Positions 55,546 through 64,000 of a stretch of 64,000 nucleotides of DNA are shown in pieces. Numbering within the stretch: position 1 is the first letter of the stretch; each line of letters opens with the position of its first letter. This DNA is from JAJYKC01 sp963823105 (GTDB lineage: Bacteria > Acidobacteriota > Terriglobia > Bryobacterales > Bryobacteraceae), in contig CAWGKC010000005.1 of assembly GCA_963823105.1 (NCBI GenBank), positions 1,116,001-1,180,000 of the forward strand, in the 5' to 3' direction. A program made the position numbers and the translations under genes. Under the pieces are notes generated by a model. That model searched no databases. It had not been told where the DNA came from and saw only the letters and a program-made list of their open reading frames with translations.

Positions 55546-56334
55546 GGATCAGTAAGAGGGTGCGGTTCCAGCGGGTCTTGGTGAAAAAATGCTCGGCGAC
55601 ATCGACGATGTGCGCGACGCCGATGCTGGAGTCGGCGTATTGAGAAGTGGGAGCGTCGTAGGACCAATAAATAATGAGCGGTTTTCCGATGATGTAATCG
55701 CGCGGGACGAAGCCCCAATAGCGGCTGTCGAGGGAGGAATCGCGGTTGTCGCCCATGGCGAAATAGCTGCCGGGCGGGACGACGATTTCGCCGTTGACGA
55801 GGTCGTTCTGAAGCATGTGCTGGGCGAAGCCTTTGGGATCGAGCGGGCCTTCGGGGTCGCTGGGGAAATTGTCGCGGTAGGAATCGAGGTAGCCGGATTT
55901 GTGGACGACATACGGCTCGTCGAGTTTGACGCCGTTGCGGTAGACGTTCTTGTCGATCAGCTTGATGCGGTCGCCGGGGACGCCGATGACGCGCTTGACG
56001 AAGGTTTGAGTGACGTCGACGGGATAGCGAAACACGATGATGTCGCCATGTTTCGGCTCGCGGAAGGGGAGGATGTGGCGGCTGACGGCGCCGGTGGGGC
56101 TATAGGTGAGTTTGTCGACCAGCAGGTGGTCGCCGATGAGGAGATTGTCCTCCATGGAGCCGGTGGGGATGACGAAGGCTTGCACCAGCGTGGTGGTGCC
56201 GAAGAGCAGGAGGAGGATGGTGACGGTCCATTCGGCGATGGCCCCACGGGGAGGATCGACCGGCGAGGCCGGCTTCGAGGGAACGGGAAGCGATTCCTCG
56301 GCGGCGCCCGGCAACTGGGCGGAATCGGATTTCA
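55523..56334 (-). CDS. lepB: Signal peptidase I, first tandem copy
   Basis: The 270-residue paralog of the next gene has a transmembrane helix VTILLLLFGTTTLVQAFVIP, Ser60 in IPTGSMEDNL, Lys114 in FVKRVIGVPGD, GDHLLVDKLTY and SYFAMGDNRDSSLDSRYWG. Both copies are complete and active by motif. The two genes and manC appear to form one transcript. A TACACT -10-like box lies about 18 bases upstream of the ATG. Confidence 0.93.
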
Positions 56335-56381
56335 TAGGGCTGACATCCTCAAGTGTAACAGTCCGGGCGAAGCGGGATGAT

Positions 56382-56778
56382 ATGCTAAACAGGAAGAGCG
56401 ATCCATTGCGTAAGCCCGGAACAATTCGCGCGCTGATTTTAGTGCTGGCGCTGGTGATTCCGTCGCTCGCGCCGTTGGCCGTCTTCAGGCCCGGAAGCAG
56501 CGGGGATGGCGTGCTGCCGCAAGGGACAAAGCGCCTGCTGCAAACGGATGCATGCTTCCGGCGCGGGGTGGTCCAGCGGATCGCCTTGCGGCGGGAATTG
56601 TCCTTGCGGACCGGGGCTGGCGCGGCGAACGGGGTTCGAGGCGTACGTCCGGCCGGTGCGAGTTCGCGTGGGCGGAACGCATGCCGCGGGCATCGCCTGC
56701 GCCGTTGTGGACCGCGGGTTTGTTTTCCGGGCGCATAGCCGCGCTCTTTATCAACGTCCTCCTCCCTCGTTCTCGTAA
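56382..56778 (+). CDS. Small Cys-rich secreted protein (probable frameshift)
   Basis: From ATG 56382 the frame gives a signal peptide (IRALILVLALVIPSLAPLAVF) and then GSSGDG. At about 56495-56506 the useful frame changes to MACCRKGQSACCKRMHASGAGWSSGSPCGGNCPCGPG, a cluster of eight Cys with a His, followed by a tail with further Cys and ending at 56778. Similar CC-rich exported proteins occur in Acidobacteria; metal binding is likely. The gene is divergent from the signal peptidase genes. The joining of frames is inference. Confidence 0.5.
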
Positions 56779-56808
56779 CGGGCCGCTGAAAAAGGCCGAA
56801 AACCGCTC

Positions 56809-56827
56809 GCTGACGCGCGCGGCTCGG
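56809..56827. repeat. Intergenic 19-mer, copy 2
   Basis: Identical to 37811-37829. Confidence 0.6.
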
Positions 56828-56890
56828 AATGTTTTCGCGGCTGCTGACGACGGGTTCCAGATTCCAATTTAGATTGAGGGAGAACTCTTT

Positions 56891-59105
56891 ATGTTCAGAG
56901 GGCGAGTTGCCGTCTGCGCGCTGCTGGTATTTTGCGGCGCGGCGCGCGGCGGCGTGATGGGGAACGTTCGAGGGGTGGTGCATGATCCGAGCCACCGGCC
57001 GGTGGCGGATATTGTAGTGACCATTCACGCGGCGGCGAGCGAATTTAGCGCGTCGGCGAAGACGGGCGCGGACGGGGCGTTTGAGTTCGGCGCGGTGGCG
57101 GCGGGCGAGTATATCGTTTCTGTCGAGAGCGACGATTTCACGACGCCCGGAGCAGCGAGTCACCGTGACGTCGGGCAGCGCGCAGATCCTCCATTTTCCG
57201 CTGGCGTTGAGGACGAGAAACGAATCGGTGGAGGTGACCGAGAGCGGAGCCCAGGTGGACCCGGAGGTGACGCCGGTGACGATGGTGAGCCGCGAGCGGA
57301 TCGACGACACGCCCGGCGCGGATTTGAGCAACAGCCTGACGATGATTACCGACTACGTGCCGGGCGCGTATATGGCGCACGATCAGCTTCACGTGCGCGG
57401 CGGGCATCAGGTGAGCTGGGCGATCGACGGGGTGCCGATTCCGAATACGAATATCGCGAGCAACGTGGGGCCGCAGATCGATCCGAAAGACATCGACTAT
57501 CTGGAGACGCAGCGCGGCGGGTATTCGGCCGAGTACGGCGACAGGACTTACGGCGTGTTCAACGTGGTGCCGCGGACGGGATTCGAGCGGGACCGCGAGG
57601 TGGACGTGACGACGACGTATGGGAGCTTCAACCAAACCAACGATCAGATCAACATCGGCGATCACACGGAGAAGTTCGCCTGGTTTGCGAGCGTGGACGG
57701 CAACCGGAGCGACTACGGATTGGAGACGCCGGGACCGCAAATGCTGCACGACCGGGAGTGGGGATTGGGCGGATTCGTGTCGCTGATTTACAACGCCGAT
57801 CCGGTGGATCAATTGCGGATGGTTGCGACGGTGCGCGGCGACGATTACCAGATTCCGAACACGCCGGAACAGCAGCAGGCGGGGATTGCCGACGTGGAGC
57901 GGGAGCGCGACGACATGGCGACGTTTTCGTGGGTGCATACGTTCGCGCCGGGAGTGCTGCTGGAGGTTTCGCCGTTCGTGCATTTCAACGCGGCGAACTA
58001 TGACGGCGCTCCGAACGATACGCCGGTGAGCACGACGCAGCATCTGGCGTCGATTTACGCCGGAGCGCAGATCGCCTTGACGGCGACGACGGCGAAGCAT
58101 AACCTGCGCGTGGGCGTGTACGGATTCGGGCAGCACGACGACGAGATGGTGCATCTTGTCGCCAACGACGGGACGGGCGCGGCGGTGTTGTTGGATAAGC
58201 CGGCGGCGGGACATCTGGAGGCGGGGTTTTTGGAAGATCAATACCGGCCGAATTCGTGGCTGACGCTGACGGGAGGGTTGCGGGCGACGCATTTCAGCGG
58301 GGCGATCTCGGAGAACGCGGTGGATCCGAGGGTGGGCGCGGCGATCCGGATTCCACATTTGAATTGGATCGTGCGGGGGTTTTATGGGCGGTATTATCAG
58401 GCGCCGCCGTTGTCGACGGTGAGCGGGCCGCTGCTCGATTACGCGGTCACGCAGGGGTTGGGGTTCATTCCGCTGCGGGGCGAGCGGGACGAGGAGAATC
58501 AGGTGGGGTTGACGATTCCGCTGCGCGGGTGGAGCTTCGACACGAACAGTTTCCGGCAGCGGGCGCGGAATTACTTCGACCACAACGCGATCGGGAATTC
58601 GAATTTGTTTTTTCCGCTGTCGATCGCGGGAGCGCGGATCAGCGGGTTGGAGTTTACGATGCGTTCGCCGCAGTTGTGGAAGCGGGGCGAGGCGTCGATC
58701 GCTTACTCCTATCAACATGCCGAAGGGGAGGGGGCGATTACGGGTGGGTTGACCGATTTCACGCCGCCGGCGGTGGGGTATTTCTTTCTGGATCACGACC
58801 AGCGGCACACGCTGCACGGGAATTTTCATTGGACGCTGCCCAAGGGGGCGTGGGTGTCGGGCGGGGCTTATTACGGGTCGGGATTTACGGACGGGAGTAG
58901 CGTTGTACCGCGGCATTTACAGGGACATACGACGTTCGACGCGCAGTTGGGGAAGGCGCTGGGGGAGAAGTGGTCGCTGGGATTGACGGCGTTGAATTTG
59001 ACGAACCGGCGGTATCTGTTGGATAACAGCCTGACGTTCGGAGGGACGCATTATGGGGATCCGCGGCAGATTTATATGGAGTTGAAGTATAGGTTCAAGT
59101 ATTAG
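56891..59105 (+). CDS. TonB-dependent receptor with N-terminal carboxypeptidase-like domain (one frameshift)
   Basis: After a signal peptide (about 1-20) a carboxypeptidase-regulatory-like domain follows (GNVRGVVHDPSHRPVADIVVTIHAAASEFSASAKTGADGAFEFGAVAAGEYIVSVES). The frame changes near 57135-57160. The plug domain (LHVRGGHQVSWAIDGVPIPNTNIASNVGPQIDPKDIDYLETQRGGYSAEYGDRTYGVFNVVPRTG) and a 22-strand outer-membrane barrel ending GDPRQIYMELKYRFKY complete it at about 735 residues. The terminal Phe-x-Tyr is the outer-membrane assembly signal. It probably takes up a glycan or siderophore-like ligand. Confidence 0.88.
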
Positions 59106-59430
59106 GGATCGGTTTGCGTCATCGGGGCCGAATTGTGCGTCACGAATTTGGGGTAAGTCGTTGTAAGTGCGGTGACGCAGAGGGGTGACGGAAGTCGTGA
59201 CGCAGGGGAAGGTTTTCCCGGCGAGTGGATGGACGCGAATTTCGCGGGTAGAAAGTGGGGCGCGAGCGATGTTGTGGGATGAACTCCATGCCGGTGGAAG
59301 TGTAGCAGACGCGGGAAAGCGGGCCGGTGGATGGGCGGTCGATCTGTGAGTGGAATGAGGGGGATGGAGTGAAGTGAGGGCGCGTGACTGACTTTCTGGG
59401 AGGGAGATAATTGGCTGCCGCGCCTTACTT
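59106..59430. other. Intergenic region, nothing recognised
   Basis: This is a convergent gap between the receptor gene and the repeat protein gene. The open frame on the minus strand has no recognisable protein features and I do not support it. No terminator with a T-run is visible. Confidence 0.5.
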
Positions 59431-60540
59431 TTACCACAGGAAGCCGTGATTCAGGCCCTTTGAGTCGATGTACCAGCCGGTGACGGTTCCTTCGAGGTTG
59501 TTGGTGGAGGGGCGGGTTCCCTGGCCGGGGCCTGTGCCCGCGTTCGGAGCGTCGAATTTAGCGATGGTGCCGTTCGGAGAACGGGAGTAACCGTGAATGA
59601 CGCCGCTTGCGTCGACATATAATCCCGTAACCGCTCCGAAGAGATTGATCGAAAAAGCGACGGTGGCCTGCGCACCGGGAACGTCGAACTTGGTGAATTT
59701 GCCGTCACGAGTTAACACGAAGCCGTGCGGCACGCTGTTGGAGTCGACGTAGTATCCCGTGATGGCGCCGTTCATTGTGATGCTCGCCAAGAAGGTGCCC
59801 TGGTACACCCCCGTGCCCGCTCCCGGCGCGTCGATCGCCGTGATGCCGCCTCCGGGAGCGCGCACGAATCCGTGATAGGTGGAATTCGCGTCGAGGTAGA
59901 ATCCGGCGATCGCGCCCTCCAAGTTGAGGCATGTGTCCTGGCAAACTTCGGTGAAAATCGAACCCGGCGGATCGAACGACGCGATCTCGCCACGGGGCGA
60001 CCGCACGAAGCCGTGGTACGCATTGCCGCCGTCGATATAGCTGCCAGCGGTGGTTCCTTCCAGATTGATGTTAAACGCCAACGTGCCTTGGTTTGCGCCT
60101 GTGCCGGCGCCAGGAACGTCGAAGGTGGTGAAGGCGTTGTCCGGGGACCGGACGAAGCCGTGGTACACGTTGCTTGAGTCTTCGAACTGTCCAGCGATGA
60201 TGCCCAGATCGTTGATGCTATAGGCGACGGTGCCTTGGTTCTTGCCGTGGCCGAGACCGGCACCGGGGGCGTCGAAGGAGACGAAGGTGCCGTCGCGATG
60301 GCGGAGGAAGCCGTGGGGCACGACGTGCGGGTCTGTGTAGAAGCCGGCGACCGCTCCTTCCGCGTTGTTGGCGAGGGGGATCGTACCGCAATACGGGGCG
60401 CATGCGGGCACGGATACCGTGCCCGCTCCCGGTGCGTCGAACTCGATGAGCGTGGACACCTGAGCCGACGACAGGACCGAGGTCATGAGCACGGCAAAGG
60501 CGCTCATTGAAGTGGACAGGAGGGCGAGAGTGTGTTTCAT
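59431..60540 (-). CDS. Secreted repeat protein (FDAPGAG/HGF repeats)
   Basis: The 369-residue protein has a signal peptide (about 1-26, ending SSAQ). About seven tandem units of 45-50 residues follow, each with HGFVRSPDG, then FDAPGAG, QGT, SIN, and GAIAGYYVD. The pattern resembles HAF-type extracellular repeats and is common in acidobacterial secretomes. The fold is probably a beta-propeller. One unit has an insertion (SIFTEVCQDTCLNLEGAIAG). No enzyme motif is seen. Confidence 0.8.
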   Translation of the reverse strand: MKHTLALLSTSMSAFAVLMTSVLSSAQVSTLIEFDAPGAGTVSVPACAPYCGTIPLANNAEGAVAGFYTDPHVVPHGFLRHRDGTFVSFDAPGAGLGHGKNQGTVAYSINDLGIIAGQFEDSSNVYHGFVRSPDNAFTTFDVPGAGTGANQGTLAFNINLEGTTAGSYIDGGNAYHGFVRSPRGEIASFDPPGSIFTEVCQDTCLNLEGAIAGFYLDANSTYHGFVRAPGGGITAIDAPGAGTGVYQGTFLASITMNGAITGYYVDSNSVPHGFVLTRDGKFTKFDVPGAQATVAFSINLFGAVTGLYVDASGVIHGYSRSPNGTIAKFDAPNAGTGPGQGTRPSTNNLEGTVTGWYIDSKGLNHGFLW

Positions 60541-61099
60541 GGTTTTACGTTCTCCTCAGACGGTTTGGTTCGGAAAAAGCTTCCGGGTTGCGATCGTGGA
60601 CGGAGCGCGATAGCTATTTATCCGGGTAGGCGACATAGGATTCCTGGCCTTCTAGCCCGGATACCAACTGCGGATCTATCTGTCGGTGATTGCCTACACG
60701 CTGATGAACGGCCTGCGGAGGCTGGGACTGCAGGCGACGGCGATGGCCACCGCGCAGGCGGGCACGACCCGATTGAAGTTGCTCAAAATCGGCGCGATGA
60801 TCCAAGTCGCCGTTCGCAAGGTGTGGGTCCGGATGACGAGCGGCTATCCCTACCAGGCGCTCTTCGCACAAGTGCTTCGGCAGTTCCGGACCTGAATGCT
60901 GCGGCCCGCCGGGGCCGCCGATCTTTGACAACTTGATTCGACCCAATTCGCCACCTTGTACGGATCGGTGTGTCCCGGCGCGCCGATCTTTCAGCCATTT
61001 CCCTCCAATCAAGTTGTCGCCCTACGCTGGCCTGTCAACCTGGCTCGGAAACCGGGGATCGCTCAGGGTTGTGAGATATGTGGGCTAATGCCGCACTCG
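60541..61099. other. Intergenic region with IS remnant
   Basis: The stretch between the repeat protein and lectin genes holds only the transposase fragment at 60659-60895. I could not identify the terminal inverted repeats of the element, so its boundaries are unknown. Confidence 0.6.
60659..60895 (+). pseudogene. IS1380-like transposase, C-terminal fragment
   Basis: About 78 codons after an in-frame stop (TAG at 60653-60655) read GYQLRIYLSVIAYTLMNGLRRLGLQATAMATAQAGTTRLKLLKIGAMIQVAVRKVWVRMTSGYPYQALFAQVLRQF. This is the C-terminal end of IS1380-family transposases, where a TIRLKLLKIGA block is followed by YPYQALF. The DDE catalytic core is missing, so the element is dead. Confidence 0.7.
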
Positions 61100-61999
61100 T
61101 TAACGCACGATCCAATTCTGGCTGGCAGCGCCGGTGCATGTGTTTAGCACGAGTTCGATGCCGAGACCGACGGGCGGACCGGAGTTGTCCACGCACAGGT
61201 CGCTGTCTGCGAGCTGGATAAAAGCGCCGGCCGAGACTCCGATGCGCGAGCCAGGAGCCATCAACCATTGCTGTGTCGCGGCGCCGGTGCAGGCGGATAG
61301 TTCCACGAGGCTTCCGGCAGCATTCGAAGCGGCGGTGAGGCACTTGCTTTTCGTGCCATTTGTGCCCAGCCCAACGATTTGACCCGCGCTGAAGTACCAT
61401 TGCTGGGCTGGCCCATCGTCGCAAGAGTAGGACAGCACCTTCGTGCCATTGGTCGTCAACGACCCGTCCAATGAAAAACACACGTAAGGTGCGCTCGAAT
61501 TTAACTGGATTTCCATGCCATGGAGATTCCAATTTTGGGTGGCCGCGGGAGTGCAGGCGTTGACCACCAGTTGGTTGAAAAGTCCCGGGGAACTGTCCAG
61601 ACACAGGTTCCCCTCCAGCATCGAGATCACGTTGTTGACCTGGAAACGCCACTGCTGGCTTAGCGAGCCGCTACAGGTGGAAATTACAACTGGGGCCCCG
61701 GAGGCGGTCCCGTTCACCTCCAAGCAGGTGCTGGTGCCGTTTGCCGTGCCGATTCCCGTCAACCGGCCGTTCTTGTAGTTCCACTGTTGCGGCGGCCCGT
61801 CTCCGCAAGAATACAAAAGCACAGGCGTCCCGTTGGCGGTGTTGCCGCCCTGGACGGCTGCACAAGCGTATGGAGCGCTCCCGGCTACTTGCAGCTCCGC
61901 GGCACGCGCAGTGGTAAAATTAACAGCCAGCAGGGCGAGCAATGGCAGAGTTCCCAATGCCCGTAAAAAGCAATTCATCGTCGTCGTTTTGCTGTTCAT
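61100..61999 (-). CDS. Ricin-type beta-trefoil lectin, secreted
   Basis: The 299-residue protein starts at ATG 61999, behind AGGAG. A signal peptide follows (FLRALGTLPLLALLAVNFTTARA). Two beta-trefoil domains are built from repeats carrying the QxW motif (PQQWNYKNGRL; SQQWRFQ; TQNWNLHG; AQQWYFSAGQ; TQQWLMAPG; SQNWIV) and CLD/CLTA sugar-pocket blocks with Asn-Gly-Thr motifs. It binds galactose-type glycans or is a substrate-binding module of an exported system. No enzymatic domain is fused. Confidence 0.9.
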   Translation of the reverse strand: MNSKTTTMNCFLRALGTLPLLALLAVNFTTARAAELQVAGSAPYACAAVQGGNTANGTPVLLYSCGDGPPQQWNYKNGRLTGIGTANGTSTCLEVNGTASGAPVVISTCSGSLSQQWRFQVNNVISMLEGNLCLDSSPGLFNQLVVNACTPAATQNWNLHGMEIQLNSSAPYVCFSLDGSLTTNGTKVLSYSCDDGPAQQWYFSAGQIVGLGTNGTKSKCLTAASNAAGSLVELSACTGAATQQWLMAPGSRIGVSAGAFIQLADSDLCVDNSGPPVGLGIELVLNTCTGAASQNWIVR

Positions 62000-62237
62000 A
62001 AAATGCTCCTTGCTGGGTTTGTTACTTCCGCTTTCTCGGGTGTGAGATTTCCGCGCTAGGTTGGACATCTTGTTCCTTTCGTTCCGACAGGAGATGGCGA
62101 GCGGGGGCCGAAGCTTCTCCTGAACCGGGATGTTACTTGTTTCATCGCAACGGAGATCGTTGCAATGGACCCTCCCATTAAAACTCGAATCGGGATTTGG
62201 GGTCCTCAATTTCGGGATGCAAAGTTCTTAATTGTTA

Positions 62238-63398
62238 TTAAAAGCGCTCGCAGGCCATGACGTTTTGGAGAAAGGTTACCGGGAGGGGTTGTTCAGGAAT
62301 CGTATAAAAGTCCGATGGATTCAGCACTTCGCTCACGGGGGCGGTGAATTCGTATCCGCGGCCGGGGACGGTGCGGATGAATCCGGTTCCGCCTTGCGGA
62401 TCGTCCAGCGCCTTCCTGAGGTGGAAGACGTGTTGACTCAAATTGCCCTCTTCGACGATCGAGTTGGGCCATATCGCCGTGAGTAACTCGTCCTTGGTGA
62501 CTATGCGGCCGGCGTGGACGACCAGGTAAGCGAGGACTTCAAACGGCCTAGGCGAAAGGGGGATCTCCACTCCGCCGCGAGTGACCTTGCGGGTTCCGGG
62601 GCGCAGTTCGAATTCTCCAAACCGGAACAGGTTGGCGGAATCATGGACGCAGGGAATATTGCCTTCGTGCTTGGCCGAGACGAGGATGAGCCTGGGCGAG
62701 CCGATTCGATACGGCTCGGCGCCGGTCGAGCCGAGCATTTGAACCGGCCGGAGACCGGCTTCGGCGTGCATCCGGCATAGTTCGCCGGCGGTGTAAAGAT
62801 AGCTCGTGGTGGTCCGGGTCTCGAGCTCGCCGCCGCGCACGAAGGTGTAGTCGGTATCGAGGCGGCTCTCGGAGGGATAGTAGCGGTGCTCGCTCAGCAT
62901 GAGGATATCCCCGAGGCGGAACGAGAGGGTGCGGGGCATGGAAGGGAGGATCGATTCGGCGGCCATTCCGGTGTCGACGACGAACCGCGCGCCGGGTTTG
63001 AGGCAGCGGGCCACGGCGTTCAGGAATTGGCGGGCTTCGTCCCAGGGCAGGTAGCAGAAGTTGTTGCCCATGCAATATGCGCCGTCGAACTCGAAAGACC
63101 AAGGAACGGAACGGAGGTCTTCCTTCACCCAATGAATCGCGAGATCGGTGGCGGGGCGGGCTTCGGCGAGGAACTCCGCGCTTTGGTCGAGGCCGGTCAT
63201 TCTATACCCGCGGCCGGCGAGTTCGATGGCGTGGCGGCCGTTGCCGCAGGGGACGTCGAGGAGGCGCGCTCCGGGGTTGAGATGGAGGGCGCGTTCGAGG
63301 AAGTCGGCGTCGGCGCGGGCGTTTTCGGGATTGACGAAGCGGCGCCATGCGTCGAGAGCAGCGCCGCGGAAGAAATTGGTCTGCCAGTTGGATTGCAT
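62238..63398 (-). CDS. SAM methyltransferase fused to a winged-helix DNA-binding domain
   Basis: The 386-residue protein is in one uninterrupted frame. Residues 1-243 are a class I methyltransferase: motif I LLDVPCGNGRHAIELA (46-61), DLRSVPW, then ARFVVDTGM, ending LILVSAK. Residues 257-354 are an OmpR/CadC-type winged helix: FRFGEFELRPGTRKVTRGGVEIPLSPRPFEVLAYLVVHAGRIVTKDELLTAIWPNSIVEEGNLSQHVFHLRKALDD...RTVPGRGYEF. A 30-residue tail follows with no transmembrane helix or propeller. It starts ten bases after the TolB-like gene and is probably co-transcribed. The methyl acceptor is unknown. I found no frame change at the junction, but an indel elsewhere in this region could in principle join two genes. 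Confidence 0.8.
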   Translation of the reverse strand: MQSNWQTNFFRGAALDAWRRFVNPENARADADFLERALHLNPGARLLDVPCGNGRHAIELAGRGYRMTGLDQSAEFLAEARPATDLAIHWVKEDLRSVPWSFEFDGAYCMGNNFCYLPWDEARQFLNAVARCLKPGARFVVDTGMAAESILPSMPRTLSFRLGDILMLSEHRYYPSESRLDTDYTFVRGGELETRTTTSYLYTAGELCRMHAEAGLRPVQMLGSTGAEPYRIGSPRLILVSAKHEGNIPCVHDSANLFRFGEFELRPGTRKVTRGGVEIPLSPRPFEVLAYLVVHAGRIVTKDELLTAIWPNSIVEEGNLSQHVFHLRKALDDPQGGTGFIRTVPGRGYEFTAPVSEVLNPSDFYTIPEQPLPVTFLQNVMACERF

Positions 63399-63407
63399 GG
63401 CGCTCCT

Positions 63408-64000
63408 TTACGGCCGCGGCGCGTTAAGCGCTTTCCGGGACGGCGGCGGGACGAAGTTTTCAAGGGACCATAGTTCGTCGCCGGTGTCGTAGTCGCCGGA
63501 AACGGAGATGATTTTTCGCCCATCGGGGCTGATTTCTAAATTGCCGAAGTAACTGGAGCTTGGAAAATCACCCAGGCGTTCCGGTTTGCCTCCGGCCATC
63601 GAGACGCGAAACAGACTTTGTCTGCCGGCGGAATCTTTGTCGTGGTAGAGGACCCAATCGCCGCCGGGCGTGAATGCGTAGTGGCCGCTGCCGGCGGCGA
63701 GCGCCTCCTTACCGAGAGGGGCCAATGGTATCCAATCGCCACCCAGGGTGGGACGTAACTCGATGCCTCGCTCACCGCTGCGCATCAAGAAACGCTCGTC
63801 GGGAGACACTCGCGCCACCCACGCGGTGGAGCTTGACGGGTCCTGCCCCAAAATCGTCTCCTGGCGCGCCGCGATGTCCCACCGCGCCATTGTGAATCCT
63901 TGACCGAAGTGGGTGAACATGTAGAGCGCCCGGTCGTCGCGGCTGGTGTCGACAATCCTCCACCGCGTCGTGAACGGCTGGAGGCGTTCGATTTCGCCAG
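63408..64000 (-). CDS. TolB/WD40-like propeller protein, C-terminal part (partial)
   Basis: The open frame enters from the window edge and ends at 63408. Blades with TolB-type motifs are visible: ALYMFTHFGQGFTMARWDIAARQET, SSSTAWVARVSPDERFLMRSGERGIEL, AGSGHYAFTPGGDWVLYHDKDSAGRQSLFRVSMAGGKPERLGD and YFGNLEISPDGRKIISVSGDYDTGDELWSLENF. In Acidobacteria such C-termini are often attached to CadC-type winged-helix regulators or to protein kinases; the N-terminal part lies outside the window. Confidence 0.75.
   Translation of the reverse strand, partial: GEIERLQPFTTRWRIVDTSRDDRALYMFTHFGQGFTMARWDIAARQETILGQDPSSSTAWVARVSPDERFLMRSGERGIELRPTLGGDWIPLAPLGKEALAAGSGHYAFTPGGDWVLYHDKDSAGRQSLFRVSMAGGKPERLGDFPSSSYFGNLEISPDGRKIISVSGDYDTGDELWSLENFVPPPSRKALNAPRP

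Noticed and set aside
59102..59437. 111-codon open frame on the minus strand
   Set aside because: Composition is low-complexity, there are no recognisable motifs, and it fills the gap between two convergent genes.

Overview
The window is a GC-rich chromosomal segment that most likely comes from an acidobacterium of the Solibacter/Bryobacter type. The grounds are family content recalled from general knowledge, not a search: PadR regulators overlapping large MacB/FtsX-type permeases that have no ATPase beside them, GloVer-repeat secreted proteins, a TonB-dependent receptor with an N-terminal carboxypeptidase-like domain, an unusually long Hfq-like protein, PEP-CTERM and beta-propeller secreted proteins, and many GTG/TTG starts. 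There is no prophage, integrase or CRISPR array. The only mobile DNA seen is a short IS1380-like transposase remnant near 60.7 kb.

Layout. 0-4.4 kb: two GloVer-repeat genes (7 and 14 units) with duplicated upstream DNA and a broken PadR gene. 4.7-9 kb: a TetR-controlled operon (TetR, DUF1295 membrane protein, GT1 glycosyltransferase, then DUF4336) and a GNAT acetyltransferase. 9.3-18 kb: a subtilisin with a C-terminal NVIWGT repeat, a DUF3052 protein, a BNR-repeat protein, a decayed DUF433/DUF5615 pair, an isochorismatase-fold hydrolase, a RelA-like/secreted-module chimera and a PEP-CTERM protein. 18.3-24.8 kb: tRNA-Arg(TCT), a fluoride channel coupled to an M14 metallopeptidase, and two large secreted proteins. 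24.9-29 kb: a TPR lipoprotein, a beta-propeller protein and a PadR-permease pair. 29-33.8 kb: a second PadR cluster, a VapBC-type pair, a ROK kinase and an ankyrin protein. 34-43.8 kb: a PadR-permease operon with a clear promoter and twin operators, a papain-like toxin candidate, a quinoprotein, a sulfatase and a third large permease. 43.8-51.9 kb: an XRE/DUF6932 pair, DUF2237, an ABC exporter, a GH25 lysozyme, a TPR/M49 peptidase pair, a four-cysteine protein and Hfq. 52-59 kb: TonB, a GDP-mannose synthesis enzyme, tandem signal peptidases, a Cys-rich secreted protein and a TonB-dependent receptor. 59-64 kb: a repeat protein, the IS remnant, a ricin-type lectin, a methyltransferase fused to a winged-helix DNA-binding domain, and a partial TolB-like propeller.

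Two window-wide patterns affect any use of this annotation. First, from about 15.8 to 57.2 kb roughly twenty otherwise well-conserved genes each switch reading frame once or twice with no other damage. This looks like uncorrected single-base indels in the source sequence, so I give those genes as single composite entries. Second, many genes have a -10 hexamer ending 6-9 bases before the start codon (ATG, GTG or TTG), which predicts leaderless or nearly leaderless mRNAs.

The most unusual single items are the methyltransferase-winged helix fusion, the papain-like (Tox-PL-type) candidate, the RelA-like/secreted-module chimera, the duplicated start region shared by two adjacent operon genes, and the matching GloVer leaders.
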